64,000 nucleotides of DNA from positions 62,001 to 126,000 of the forward strand of contig NZ_CADIKI010000003.1 in the NCBI RefSeq assembly GCF_902859935.1, read 5' to 3'. This stretch comes from Paraburkholderia fynbosensis (GTDB taxonomy: Bacteria > Pseudomonadota > Gammaproteobacteria > Burkholderiales > Burkholderiaceae). A model generated the notes under the pieces. That model was not told where the DNA came from, ran no database searches, and worked only from the letters and a program-made list of their open reading frames with translations. The position numbers were made by a program, and so were the translations under genes. Positions 8,653 through 17,800 of the stretch are shown piece by piece (position 1 is the stretch's first letter; each line of letters begins with the position of its first letter).

Positions 8653-9365
8653 TAGATGCCCCCCCCTTCGATGCAGGCACTGGTTCGCTCGAAGGAGGCC
8701 GCGGCTTCGGCGCGGCGGTCTGAAGATCGGTCCGGAAAGCGGAAATCATGCATGGGAAAACGCGTGTGCGCGGTAAATCGTTAGCGTTGGAGACACGTGG
8801 GCCGGTAACGGACGTGTCATGGACGAGCCGTCCAGGACCACCCCATCACGCCGGACTCCTGTCGCCGCAGGCGCCGCCCGAAGGCTGGCGAGCTTTCCTT
8901 GTTTTGGACGGCACGACACTACACCATCCTATGTTTCAGGCACAACCTTTCACGGCAAATCGCGATAAATCGCCCCCGCCCGCGCCACGCCGGCCTTGGC
9001 CGGCGCCGCGGCACGTTGGCGCGAACCGTCGATCGTGGTGCGTGAGCCACAGCGCGGCTCATCGCCGCCACGCCGGCCACACGCGGCGAACCACCCGGAC
9101 GACCCACGCAGCCATCAAGAATCCGGCTCGCGTGCCGTTAAGAGCCGGACAGCCTTCGTTTATGCACTTCGCATTCCCGCAATAACGGTGGCGTCTGGCC
9201 CCATGCCGGTTAAAATCAGAAAATGACGCGCATGTTTGTCAGCGTGCGGTTTATCCCGGGCCGCAGCGGCGGCGCGGGCAGCCGCTTCCTAAGGGTCGAC
9301 ACAGCGCCTGCGCGCTGCCACGAATGAGCTAGTTGCATGTCACAGCCAGACGGATCAGAGGGTCG
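8653..9365. other. 713-base gap without recognised gene
   Basis: The divergent space between the ABC permease and the diguanylate cyclase. Open frames here (such as 8748-9185, plus strand) are Arg/Pro-rich and lack a ribosome-binding site and any recognisable domain, so they were not called. A TAAAAT word near 9211 could be a -10 box for the cyclase, without a convincing -35. Confidence 0.4.
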
Positions 9366-11057
9366 ATGAACGGGACAACCTTGCGCCAGGCAACCGGGCC
9401 GGTCAGCTTCGTGCTGATCGTACTGGTTTGCTGGTTTGTGGCCGGCATGGTCGCGGACCGGATGGTACAGCAAGAGCTGGACGCGGCGCTGCGCGCGCAG
9501 CGGCAAATGTCCGCGTCGATCGTCGACAACATGGCCGAGGTGATTGCCAGCGACCTCGCCATGTCCCGCGCCATCCCCGCAACCATGGCCGAAATGGACG
9601 TGGTCCAGCGCGCCCTGGTGCAATCCCAGAATTATGCCGCGAACAGCGAGGCGGCGGAACCCGCCCTGCGCGCCGCGCTGCTAAAAGATGCGCGAATGAC
9701 CACGGTCAGCCGCTTCCTGCACGACGCACAAGGTTTCTCCGGGCTCGACCAGGTCTGGCTCGTAAACGCCAACGGCATTTGCGTGGCGTCGAGCAACTCG
9801 ATCGACAACCCGATCGCGGCGGAGCACTCGTTCGTCGGCGTCGACATGCGCATGCGCGGCTATCTGACGAGCGCGCTGCTCGGCGCGTTCTCGGAAGCGT
9901 ATGGCGTCGGCCGCACGAGCGGCGAGCCGGGCATCTTCATCGCCGCGCCGGTTTACGCGGAGGGGTTGCTGGTCGGGGCGGTGGTCGCCAAAGTGGGGAT
10001 CGCGCGGCTGCGCCACTGGGTTGCGCACGCGGGCACCTTCGTCGCCGACGACAACGGCGTCATCATCATGGCGCACAACAGCGAACTCGAAGGCCATACG
10101 CTGCCGAACTCGCGCGTCACGCAGATGAGCCCCGCCGAGCGCAGGCTCGTCTACCACCGCGAAACTTTCCCCGGCATGCAGATTCGCGTCGCCGCCCAGG
10201 TGCGCGAACAGGCTCCGTGGGTGCCCGCGGCGGTCGCCGGCCAGTTGTTCGGCATGAGCGAGCAGCGGATGCCGGCGCTGTATCAGGACCGCGTCGGCCT
10301 GAATTCGGGGCTCTCCGCGCATCTGGTCGACCCGCTCGCGGCCTGGCCGGAACTGCTGCGCAATCACAAGCGCGACCATCTGCTGGTGTTTCTGACGCTG
10401 GCTGGCACGGTCGCGCTGGCGTGGGTGATCACCGTGTCGTATGTGCGCGAGCGGCGCCACCATCGCGCCACGCGCGACCTCGCCGAGCAGTTGCAGGCGG
10501 CCAATACGCTGCTCTCAGCGGAAGCGCGCCACGACGTGTTGACCGGCGCGCTGTCGCGGCGTTACTTCCTCGATCTGCTGCGCCACGAGATCGAACGCGC
10601 GCATGCGAACAACGAGCCGCTGTGCATGGCGATCGCCGACCTCGATCACTTCAAGCAGATCAACGACCGCTTCGGCCATGCCGCCGGCGACCGCGCGCTC
10701 GAACATTTCGTCGACACCTGCCGCGCCGAACTGCGCGGCGCCGATGCGATCGGCCGGCTCGGCGGCGAAGAGTTCGGCTTGCTGCTGCCGGCCACCGGCC
10801 TCGCCAGCGGCCGCGACGTCGTGGAACGCTTGCGCCTGCGTCTGAAAGCGGTGCCCTCGCCGAAGCTGCCGCCCTCGGTGGGCTTGAGCGTGAGCATCGG
10901 CATCACCGAACTGTCGCCGGACGATCTGCCCGAGCGCCTCATGAGTCGTGCCGACACCGCGCTCTATGCCGCGAAAACCGGCGGCCGCGACCGCACCGAA
11001 GCGCTGCCGCCCGACGACACCGCACCGCCCGCACGCACGGTAGCGAACGTCTGGTAA
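9366..11057 (+). CDS. Membrane-bound diguanylate cyclase (Cache-like sensor + GGDEF)
   Basis: A 563-residue enzyme predicted to make cyclic di-GMP from two GTP. Layout: N-terminal membrane helix (about 8-28), an extracytoplasmic region of ~310 residues resembling a double-Cache sensor (SASIVDNMAEVIASDLAMS, then ANGICVASSNS), a second helix (LLVFLTLAGTVALAWVITV), a short coiled linker and a GGDEF domain. The active-site motif is GGEEF. An RxxD inhibitory site (RGAD) lies five residues before it, so product inhibition is likely. No EAL domain is present. AGAGGG precedes this ATG closely; an upstream in-frame ATG at 9333 has no such site. Confidence 0.9.
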   Translation: MNGTTLRQATGPVSFVLIVLVCWFVAGMVADRMVQQELDAALRAQRQMSASIVDNMAEVIASDLAMSRAIPATMAEMDVVQRALVQSQNYAANSEAAEPALRAALLKDARMTTVSRFLHDAQGFSGLDQVWLVNANGICVASSNSIDNPIAAEHSFVGVDMRMRGYLTSALLGAFSEAYGVGRTSGEPGIFIAAPVYAEGLLVGAVVAKVGIARLRHWVAHAGTFVADDNGVIIMAHNSELEGHTLPNSRVTQMSPAERRLVYHRETFPGMQIRVAAQVREQAPWVPAAVAGQLFGMSEQRMPALYQDRVGLNSGLSAHLVDPLAAWPELLRNHKRDHLLVFLTLAGTVALAWVITVSYVRERRHHRATRDLAEQLQAANTLLSAEARHDVLTGALSRRYFLDLLRHEIERAHANNEPLCMAIADLDHFKQINDRFGHAAGDRALEHFVDTCRAELRGADAIGRLGGEEFGLLLPATGLASGRDVVERLRLRLKAVPSPKLPPSVGLSVSIGITELSPDDLPERLMSRADTALYAAKTGGRDRTEALPPDDTAPPARTVANVW

Positions 11058-11225
11058 AGCGCCGGCTGGCGCCCTTCCTGCGCCTTTCTCCCCTGCCGCT
11101 CCCGCGCGCCGATGTGTGCTTCGACCGACATAGCGCAAGCGCGCAGCGCGGAGCTTTCCGTAACGAAGCAGGTATGATCGACTCTGACATCGAGGTTGAC
11201 GCTACCGATTTAACGGGAGATTCGC

Positions 11226-11492
11226 ATGAAGGGAAATTTGGTCATCGTCTGTCGCGATCAGGATGCTGACGCGTTCGATCATCTGCTGGCGGAATACGGT
11301 GCGTTCCAGACGCGTCTGTCGTCTACCGCGTGGTACCTGAAGCTGGCCGTCGCGCCGGAGCTGATTCAGGAAGAGATCCTGGCGCGCCTTGGCAAATACA
11401 CGACGCACTATATTTTCGAAGCGGAAACGGTGACATGGAACACGGTGGACAGTGACGCGGCAAATGCATTGAACACGCTGTTCTCGGACTAG
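11226..11492 (+). CDS. Conserved-looking small protein, possible Cas2/SinR-like fold
   Basis: An 88-residue acidic protein with a strong GGGAGA ribosome-binding site. Its pattern (NLVIVCRDQDADAFDHLLAE, then STAWYLKLAVAPELIQEEIL, then a short C-terminal strand) alternates strand, helix, strand, strand, helix, strand. This is compatible with a ferredoxin-like fold as in Cas2/VapD/SinR proteins. There is no CRISPR array or cas gene in the window, so any such relation would be structural only. It stands alone between the cyclase and the convergent kinase gene. The function is not known. Confidence 0.75.
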   Translation: MKGNLVIVCRDQDADAFDHLLAEYGAFQTRLSSTAWYLKLAVAPELIQEEILARLGKYTTHYIFEAETVTWNTVDSDAANALNTLFSD

Positions 11493-11600
11493 TCCCCGCT
11501 TGAGCGCCACGCTCGGAACGATGCGTCCGGGGTTCATCAAATCGACTATCAATACGGTGCAGACGCATCGCGTCCGCACCGCCTGGCATTTACCAGAGAA

Positions 11601-12917
11601 CTACCACGCGCTTTCCGAAGCCGCCGCCACGCGCGGCAACGCCTCAAATGGAAAGCTCATCAAAACCCGCAAGCCACGGCCGCCGTGGTTGCCGATCTCC
11701 CACTCTCCGCCCGCACGCCGTACCAGCCGCTCGACGATCGCGAGCCCGAGTCCGCTATGGCCGTTGCCGCCGCGCGCCGGGTCGAGCCGCACGAACGGCC
11801 GGCTCGCGTTGAACAGATCCTGAGCGGCGATGCCGCTGCCGTTGTCGCTCACCGACAGCGTGAAGCCTTGCGCCGTGCGCGCGGTGGCGACGGTGACCGG
11901 CGGCGCGCCGTATGCGTGCGCGTTGTCGAGCAGGTTCGACAGAATCCGGTCGAGCGTGGCGGCGGGCAGCAGGAACGCCGGCCCCGCGTTAAGTTCGGTC
12001 AGCACGCTGGGCGCACCGGCGGCCACCGCGCGATAGCTGCGCACGACCCGCTCGCACTGCATGTCCACTTCGACGGCTTCGCTGCGATCGGCGCCGTCAT
12101 GCGCGAACACGAGAAACTGTTCGACGATATGCGTCATCGAATCGACGTCGCGCACCACGCCGTCGCGCATCTTCACCTCGTCCATCATCTCGGCGCGCAA
12201 CCGCAAACGCGCCAGCGGCGTTTTCAGATCGTGCGCCACACCGGCCAGCATCACCGCGCGATCGTTCTCGGTGCGCGCCACTTCCTGAACCATCTGATTG
12301 AAGCCGTGCGTGAGTTGCCGCAATTCGCGCGGACCGCGCTCCGGCACCGGCGGCACCGGCAGGCCGCGGCCGAAGCGCGCCACCGCCTGGGCCAGCGAGC
12401 GCAGCGGCTGCTGCAACGCCCAGGCGGCGAACAGCGCCGCCATCACCGCGAACGAGAAGATGATGACGAGCCACAGCACCGTACGGTCGAGCGAGCGTGG
12501 CATGCGCAACGGCTGCATCGGCACGACGATCCAGCTGTGATCGTTGGCCGCGCGCACCCATAGCGCGGGCGGGCGGCCCGGCAAGCCGACCCGCACCTGG
12601 GTATCGGAAGGCATGCGCTCACGCACGTCCTCGACGAAACGTTCGAGCGGCGGCGGCATCTCCGTACTCTCGGGCGGCACGTCCGGGCTCGCCGGGTCGA
12701 CGAGTCTGACGCGCGACGGCAACGGCTGGTCCGGCGTACGGGCGACGTGCTGGCGCACCGCGTCGACGAGGAAGGTCGCTTCCTCGACCGCGTAGCGCGT
12801 TTGCAATTGCGAGCGTTCGAGCCGCATCAGCGCGTACCAGGCGAAGTGCGACAGCAACAGCACCGCGACGACTAGCAGCGCGAGTCGTCCGAACAGCGAA
12901 TCAATGGGCCGGCGCAT
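11601..12917 (-). CDS. Sensor histidine kinase, EnvZ/CpxA-like
   Basis: A 438-residue inner-membrane kinase. It has an N-terminal helix (SLFGRLALLVVAVLLLSHF), a periplasmic domain of ~120 residues, a second helix (VLWLVIIFSFAVMAALFAAW), HAMP, a HisKA dimerisation domain with phosphoacceptor His in LAGVAHDLKTPLARLRL, and a HATPase domain (NLLDNAHAYG, SDNGSGI, GHSGLGLAIVERL). The frame is open further upstream, but the ATG at MRRPIDSLF is the natural start and overlaps the end of the regulator gene by 17 bases. It partners the adjacent OmpR-type regulator; the divergent Spy/CpxP-like gene suggests envelope stress sensing. Confidence 0.92.
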   Translation of the reverse strand: MRRPIDSLFGRLALLVVAVLLLSHFAWYALMRLERSQLQTRYAVEEATFLVDAVRQHVARTPDQPLPSRVRLVDPASPDVPPESTEMPPPLERFVEDVRERMPSDTQVRVGLPGRPPALWVRAANDHSWIVVPMQPLRMPRSLDRTVLWLVIIFSFAVMAALFAAWALQQPLRSLAQAVARFGRGLPVPPVPERGPRELRQLTHGFNQMVQEVARTENDRAVMLAGVAHDLKTPLARLRLRAEMMDEVKMRDGVVRDVDSMTHIVEQFLVFAHDGADRSEAVEVDMQCERVVRSYRAVAAGAPSVLTELNAGPAFLLPAATLDRILSNLLDNAHAYGAPPVTVATARTAQGFTLSVSDNGSGIAAQDLFNASRPFVRLDPARGGNGHSGLGLAIVERLVRRAGGEWEIGNHGGRGLRVLMSFPFEALPRVAAASESAW

Positions 12918-13626
12918 GTTGCTCGCCGTCGGGCACGAACACGTAGCCGCGCCCGCGCACGGTCTGAATGAAGCGCGGTGTGGACGGGTCGGTTTCGAGG
13001 ATACGGCGCAGGCGCCACACCTGCACGTCGATGCCGCGGTCGGTGCCGTCGTATTCGGGACCGTGCAGCAGTTCGAGCAGGCGCTCACGCGTGAGCGTGC
13101 GCATCGGGTGATTGACGAAGATCTTCAGCAACGCGAACTCGCTGCCGGACAGCGTGAGCGGCTTGTCTTCCAGATGCAGCGTGCGCGACTGGAAGTCGAG
13201 CGTGAAGCGACCGAAGTTGAACGGCTCGCGCTGCTCCGGCGCCGCCGCCGACGGCAACGTACGGCGCCGCCGCAGCACCGCCTGGACGCGCGCGAGCAAC
13301 TCGCGCGGATTGAACGGCTTGCCGAGGTAGTCGTCCGCGCCGAGCTCGAGGCCGACGATGCGGTCGACGTCGTCCGCGCGCGCCGTGAGCATGATCACGG
13401 GAATGTCGTCGCCTGACGCGCGCAGCTTGCGCAGCGCCGTGAGTCCGTCGACACCGGGCATCATCAGATCCAGCACGATGAGGTCGGGACGTTCGCGTTC
13501 GAGCCTGCGCTCGAGGGAGCCCGCGTCGTGCAGCACCGACACTTCGATGCCCTGGCGGGCCAGATAGTCGCGCAGCAGGTCGCGCAATTCGACGTCGTCG
13601 TCGACAACAAGTATTTGAGTAGCCAT
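12901..13626 (-). CDS. OmpR-family response regulator, CpxR-like
   Basis: A 241-residue transcription regulator: receiver domain (ILVVDDDVELRDLLRDYL; phosphoacceptor in LIVLDLMMPGVDG; conserved Lys in GKPFNPREL), then a winged-helix DNA-binding domain (LTLSGSEFALLKIFVNHP; VQVWRLRRILE). The kinase gene overlaps its 3' end, a standard two-component operon. It is divergent from a Spy/CpxP-like gene, and the shared intergenic region has phased GTTAC repeats that could be its binding sites. Confidence 0.93.
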   Translation of the reverse strand: MATQILVVDDDVELRDLLRDYLARQGIEVSVLHDAGSLERRLERERPDLIVLDLMMPGVDGLTALRKLRASGDDIPVIMLTARADDVDRIVGLELGADDYLGKPFNPRELLARVQAVLRRRRTLPSAAAPEQREPFNFGRFTLDFQSRTLHLEDKPLTLSGSEFALLKIFVNHPMRTLTRERLLELLHGPEYDGTDRGIDVQVWRLRRILETDPSTPRFIQTVRGRGYVFVPDGEQHAPAH

Positions 13627-13661
13627 GGAATGAAGTTTAACGCGCAGCAGGAAGGGTTTTC

Positions 13662-13697
13662 GTTAACCGATGCCCCTCAAGGGTTACCGGGTGTTAC
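13662..13697. promoter_or_regulatory. Phased GTTAA/GTTAC repeats in the divergent control region
   Basis: GTTAAC at 13662, GTTAC at 13683 and GTTAC at 13693 are spaced 21 and 10 bases apart, so they lie on the same face of the helix. Direct repeats with about one-turn spacing are typical of OmpR-family sites. They lie about 40-70 bases upstream of the regulator ATG and about 150 bases upstream of the periplasmic protein gene. Binding is inferred. Confidence 0.45.
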
Positions 13698-13845
13698 TGT
13701 GAAAGGCAGGCGTAATGGTCCGTAATAGCCGCATCAAGCCACGTAACACAGCCATCGGCGAGCTTCTCTACGCTGTGCCTTACCGAATGCACGCAGTCCA
13801 CATGACCGGTTGCATCGTCGGCTATTCCATTACAAGGAGCCTTAT

Positions 13846-14382
13846 ATGTCCATCAAAAAGATGTCGCGCGTTCTCGCCGTTGCCACCACCGCCCTCGCCA
13901 TCGGCACGGGTGCCGCCTTTGCCGCACAACCCGCCTCGCCTGACGGCCACGGCGGTCCCGGCGGCTGGCATGGCCACTTCATGAAGCAGCTGACGCAACT
14001 GCACGACCAGTTGAAACTGAACGCGGATCAGGAAAAGCAATGGCAAACCGCGCTCGACACGATGAAGCAGGGCCACGAAGCGATGCGCGCCAATCACGAG
14101 CAGATCAAGAGCCAGTTCAAGGCTGCGCAGCAACAGCCGATCCTCGATCTGAACGCGATGGCCGCCGCGCATCAGCAAGTCGAGCAGAAGGACGCGCAAC
14201 TGCGTCAGCAAACCACCGACGCATGGCTCAAGTTCTATGACGGCTTGAACGATCAGCAGAAGACCACCGTCAGCACGGCGCTGAAGCAGCGCTTCGCGAA
14301 GATGGAATCTCGCCACGAGAAGATGCGCGATCGCTGGGAGCATCACAAGGGCGCGGCGTCGGCGCCGGCCGCGAATCAGTAA
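13846..14382 (+). CDS. Spy/CpxP-like periplasmic protein
   Basis: A 178-residue secreted protein. The signal peptide ends near GAAFAAQPA. The mature part is almost wholly helical and rich in Gln, Lys and His, with a Gly/His-rich start (DGHGGPGGWHGHF), a QLKLNADQEKQWQTAL segment recalling the LTxxQ motif family, and a charged tail. Family members act as periplasmic chaperones or as stress/metal-sensing inhibitors of the Cpx kinase. AGGAG sits 6 bases before the chosen ATG. Its divergence from the CpxAR-like genes suggests a feedback circuit. Confidence 0.82.
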   Translation: MSIKKMSRVLAVATTALAIGTGAAFAAQPASPDGHGGPGGWHGHFMKQLTQLHDQLKLNADQEKQWQTALDTMKQGHEAMRANHEQIKSQFKAAQQQPILDLNAMAAAHQQVEQKDAQLRQQTTDAWLKFYDGLNDQQKTTVSTALKQRFAKMESRHEKMRDRWEHHKGAASAPAANQ

Positions 14383-14444
14383 GCGGCGCGAGCGAGCAGC
14401 AAGGCGGGCCTATGCGGCCGTCTTGTTCCTGTCGATGCAAATAG

Positions 14445-14476
14445 AAACGCCACGGAAAAATATCCGTGGCGTTTTT
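14445..14476 (+). terminator. Rho-independent terminator
   Basis: AAACGCCACGGA and TCCGTGGCGTTT form a perfect 12-base stem around a 6-base A-rich loop, followed by further T residues. It ends the Spy/CpxP-like transcript. Confidence 0.9.
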
Positions 14477-14580
14477 GCGTGGTGCTACTGGCTTCTGTTT
14501 TGCGACGGCAAGCTCGTTCCACTTTCATTCATTAGCGCAACGAAGACCCGCCGACACGATCCGTCGATCAGCCGTTCATC

Positions 14581-15288
14581 TCAGTTCAGTTGACCGAGAT
14601 CAAACAGCAGCACTTCGGAGTTCTCGCCCTTCTCGAGCGTCACCGTATCGGTTTCGCTGAGCTTTGCGGCATCGCCTGCCTTAAGCGCTTGCCCGTTCAC
14701 CGTCAGCGCACCGCGCGCCACGTGCACGTACGCGAGACGGCCCTTCGGCAACGCAAACGTGGCCGCTTCCGCACCGTCGATCAAACCCGCATAGATCGAT
14801 GCATCCGCGTGAATCGTCACCGAGCCGTCACGGCCATCGGGCGACGCGACCACACGCAGCCGGCCGCGCTTGTCGGCGGCGTCGAAACGCTTTTCCTCAT
14901 AGCCGGGCTGATCGCCCGCGCGCTTCGGAATCACCCAGATCTGCAACAGATGCGCGGGCTCGTCCTGCGATGCGTTGAACTCGCTATGCTGCACGCCGGT
15001 GCCCGCGCTCATGCGCTGCACGTCGCCGGGACGGATGGTCGAGCCGTTGCCCATGCTGTCGCGATGAGCGAGCGCGCCTTCGAGCACATACGTGACGATC
15101 TCCATGTCGCGATGGCCGTGCGTGCCGAAACCCTCGCCGCCGGCGATGCGGTCTTCGTTGATCACGCGCAGCGGGCCGAAATGCACATGCTGCGGGTCGC
15201 GATAGTCGGCAAACGAGAAGCTGTGATACGAGTCGAGCCAGCCGTGGTTGGCGTGGCCGCGTTCTTCGGAACGGCGAATCTCGATCAT
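14581..15288 (-). CDS. Pirin family protein (bicupin)
   Basis: A 235-residue cytosolic bicupin. The N-terminal cupin carries the conserved metal ligands ([11 protein letters not shown] and the later GVQHSEFN), preceded by the family signature [13 protein letters not shown]. The C-terminal cupin domain is degenerate, as usual. Related bacterial proteins such as YhhW have quercetin 2,3-dioxygenase activity in vitro, but the physiological role is unclear. GGGAG lies 7 bases before the ATG; the frame continues upstream but without homology. It is a single-gene unit. Confidence 0.9.
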   Translation of the reverse strand: MIEIRRSEERGHANHGWLDSYHSFSFADYRDPQHVHFGPLRVINEDRIAGGEGFGTHGHRDMEIVTYVLEGALAHRDSMGNGSTIRPGDVQRMSAGTGVQHSEFNASQDEPAHLLQIWVIPKRAGDQPGYEEKRFDAADKRGRLRVVASPDGRDGSVTIHADASIYAGLIDGAEAATFALPKGRLAYVHVARGALTVNGQALKAGDAAKLSETDTVTLEKGENSEVLLFDLGQLN

Positions 15289-15987
15289 GGAAATACTCCC
15301 GGTATGTAAATAGCGATGACGAGAATGTAGGGGCAGCGCGGCCGCCAAACAATCAGGCGCGAGTGCACCGGATCGTTCCATAAATACGGGCAATCGGGCG
15401 CGGGCGTGGTGGGCGGACGTTCGGGCCAGGACTGCGACGGCGAAAGAGCCGCCCTCGCCGCGAAACCGCCAAGCCGCCAAGCCGCGCGAGACCCGCAAAC
15501 CTCGCGCAAATCCCATACGCGAGCCGGCGCCCGGCCGGCGCAAACGCAAATCCGCACAGGAGCAAATCCACGCGGGGCACAAACCTGCCCAAAACTAGCC
15601 GACGCGAAAAGGACGCGCCACCGCCACGCTCGCCGCAATCGGAGCAAATCACCCGCAACGTCGCGCACGCACAACGCCAACAACGGCCAGTTAGCCGTCA
15701 TCGGCGTCCTGCCTGACGCCTTGCCTCTGTTCGGGTAAAATACCGCGCTTTTCAAGATGCGTGGGCGCCCAAGTACGCCAGCGGACCCGGCATGGTTGGC
15801 CGCGAGGCGCTCGCGCGCAGGCTTCGGGTCCGCGCCGGGTTTCCTCGACGCCTCAAAAATGCCGCCGCCAAAGCGCAGCAGCATCCCGCGCGGCGCAACA
15901 ATTTTGACCGCCTAGAATAGCGACGGCCGGCCCAGCGCCGGCGGTCGCCGGGTCATCCCAAGACGATCAGTTTGATCCAGGAGAAAC
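15289..15987. other. 699-base gap, one possible promoter
   Basis: No gene was accepted between the pirin and hisJ. The open frames present are Arg/Ala-rich shadows without start signals. The stretch includes the promoter candidate at 15713-15741 and a C-rich segment leading to hisJ. Confidence 0.4.
15713..15741 (+). promoter_or_regulatory. Possible sigma-70 promoter upstream of hisJ
   Basis: CTGACG and TAAAAT are separated by exactly 17 bases, matching 4/6 and 5/6 of the consensus. If used for hisJ, the leader would be about 240 bases. Confidence 0.35.
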
Positions 15988-16764
15988 ATGAAGAAGTTCG
16001 CACTGTGCGTGGCGCTTGCGCTCATGGCCACCGGCGCGATGGCGAAAGAGTGGAAGACCGTGCGCATCGGCGTGGACGCCAGCTACCCGCCGTTCGAATC
16101 GAAAGCGCCGAGCGGCGAGGTCGTCGGCTTCGACGTCGATCTGACCCGCGCGCTGTGCGCGAAGATGAACGTGAAGTGCGTTTGGGTCGAACAGGATCTC
16201 GACGGCATCATTCCCGCACTGAAGGCCCGCAAGTTCGACGCGATCGTGTCGTCGCTGACCGTCACGGACAAGCGCCGCGAACAGATCGACTTCTCCGACA
16301 AGCTGTTCGACGCCCCCGCCCGCATGATCGCCAAGGCTGGCTCGCCGCTCCTGCCCACGGTCGAGTCGCTGAAGGGCAAACGCGTCGGCGTCGAGCAGGG
16401 TTCGACTCAGGAAGCCTATGCCAAGGTCTGGTGGGAGCCCAAGGGCGTGATCGTGGTGCCTTACCAGAATCAGGATCAGGTGTACGCCGATCTCGGCTCG
16501 GGCCGCCTCGACGCCGCGCTGCAGGACCAGATCCAGGCCGACGCCGGCTTCCTGAAGACGCCGCGCGGCAAAGGCTTCGGCTGGGCCGGTCCGGCGGTGC
16601 AGGATCCGAAGACGATCGGCGACGGCACGGCCATCGGCCTGCGCAAGACCGACGCCGATCTGAAGGCGATGTTCAACAAAGCGCTGGCGCAAGTCCACCA
16701 GGACGGCACCTTCGAGAAGCTCGAAAAGCAGTACTTCGAGTTCGACATCTACCCGGGGCATTAA
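15988..16764 (+). CDS. hisJ: Basic amino acid ABC transporter binding protein
   Basis: A 258-residue periplasmic binding protein of family 3 (HisJ/ArgT type). It has a cleavable signal peptide (ALALMATGAMAKE), a lobe-I ligand motif (IGVDASYPPFESK), GFDVDLTRALC, DAIVSSLTVTDKR and the typical C-terminal QVHQDGTFEKLEKQYF. It delivers histidine, lysine, arginine or ornithine to the permease encoded downstream; which ligand is preferred cannot be read from sequence. AGGAGA precedes the ATG. A 346-base gap without a gene separates it from hisQ, so hisJ may be expressed at a higher level from a partly separate transcript. Confidence 0.88.
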   Translation: MKKFALCVALALMATGAMAKEWKTVRIGVDASYPPFESKAPSGEVVGFDVDLTRALCAKMNVKCVWVEQDLDGIIPALKARKFDAIVSSLTVTDKRREQIDFSDKLFDAPARMIAKAGSPLLPTVESLKGKRVGVEQGSTQEAYAKVWWEPKGVIVVPYQNQDQVYADLGSGRLDAALQDQIQADAGFLKTPRGKGFGWAGPAVQDPKTIGDGTAIGLRKTDADLKAMFNKALAQVHQDGTFEKLEKQYFEFDIYPGH

Positions 16765-17110
16765 GCCGGGGCGCCGGGCGGTTGCCGCGCAAGCGGCCCG
16801 CAGCGGGTAGCAAGCAGCACAAAATAAGCAGCACGCAGCATCCGCGAGACTCGGGGCTCGCCCGCATGGGCTTTCCCGGGGCTTCGTACTAGAGTCGGAA
16901 AGTCAGTCAGTCGGCAGTAGATTCAAACCGTTTCGAGACAAGTTTCCCAACAAGCGCGCTGCAAGGCCGGCAACGTCCATGCAGTCATGATTTGCACAGC
17001 GGTGCGCTGTGCGCCGCAGGTCACAGCGAGCATCCGGCTCGCGGCAAACGCGGCGCAGAGCTGGCCGCGTCTTTCGCGGTGCGTCGCAAACGCATCGTCA
17101 AGGACCCCAT

Positions 17111-17800
17111 ATGTTTCTTCAAGGCTACGGCCCGCTGCTTCTCAACGGCACCTGGCAAACCGTCAAACTGGCGGTGTTGTCGCTGGTGTTCGCCTTCGTG
17201 CTGGGCTTGCTCGGCGCGGCGGCGAAACTGTCGAAGAACCGCCTTTCCTACGGCGTCGGCACGGTGTACACGACGCTCGTGCGCGGCGTGCCCGATCTGG
17301 TGTTGATGCTGCTGCTGTTCTACAGCATCCAGATCTGGCTGAACAACCTGACCGACATGCTCGGCTGGGACCAGATCGACATCGATCCGTTCGTGGCGGG
17401 CGTCGCGGTGCTCGGCTTCATCTACGGCGCGTACTTCACGGAGACCTTCCGCGGCGCGTTTCTGGCGGTGCCGCGCGGCCAGCTGGAAGCGGGCTCGGCC
17501 TACGGCATGACGAGCTGGCAGGTCTTCAGGCGCGTGATGTTCCCGCAGATGATGCGCTTCGCGCTGCCCGGCATCGGCAATAACTGGCAGGTGATGGTCA
17601 AGGCCACCGCGCTCGTGTCGATCATCGGTCTTGCGGACGTCGTCAAGGCTTCGCAGGATGCCGGCAAGGGCACGCTGCGGTTCTTCTTCTTCACTTTGCT
17701 CGCAGGGGCGATCTACCTCGCCATCACCACCGTGTCCAACTTCGTGCTGATATACCTCGAAAAGCGCTACTCGACCGGCGTGCGAAAGGCGGATCTATGA
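17111..17800 (+). CDS. hisQ: Basic amino acid ABC permease, HisQ subunit
   Basis: A 229-residue inner-membrane permease with about five helices and the amino-acid-family EAA loop (GQLEAGSAYGMTSWQVFRRVMFPQ). It forms the channel with HisM. The reading frame is open well upstream (17009), but MFLQGYGPLL is the natural family start and follows an AAGGA site. It overlaps hisM by four bases (ATGA). Confidence 0.88.
   Translation: MFLQGYGPLLLNGTWQTVKLAVLSLVFAFVLGLLGAAAKLSKNRLSYGVGTVYTTLVRGVPDLVLMLLLFYSIQIWLNNLTDMLGWDQIDIDPFVAGVAVLGFIYGAYFTETFRGAFLAVPRGQLEAGSAYGMTSWQVFRRVMFPQMMRFALPGIGNNWQVMVKATALVSIIGLADVVKASQDAGKGTLRFFFFTLLAGAIYLAITTVSNFVLIYLEKRYSTGVRKADL

Noticed and set aside
6082..8655. 857-codon open frame on the plus strand opposite the ABC permease and ATPase
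   Set aside because: It is Arg/His/Gln-rich, antisense to well-supported genes, and has no domain; it is a by-product of high GC third positions.
8748..9185. 145-codon open frame in the gap before the diguanylate cyclase
   Set aside because: Pro/Arg-rich, no ribosome-binding site, no recognisable domain.
15406..15738. 110-codon open frame between pirin and hisJ
   Set aside because: Composition is that of random high-GC sequence; no start signal or domain.
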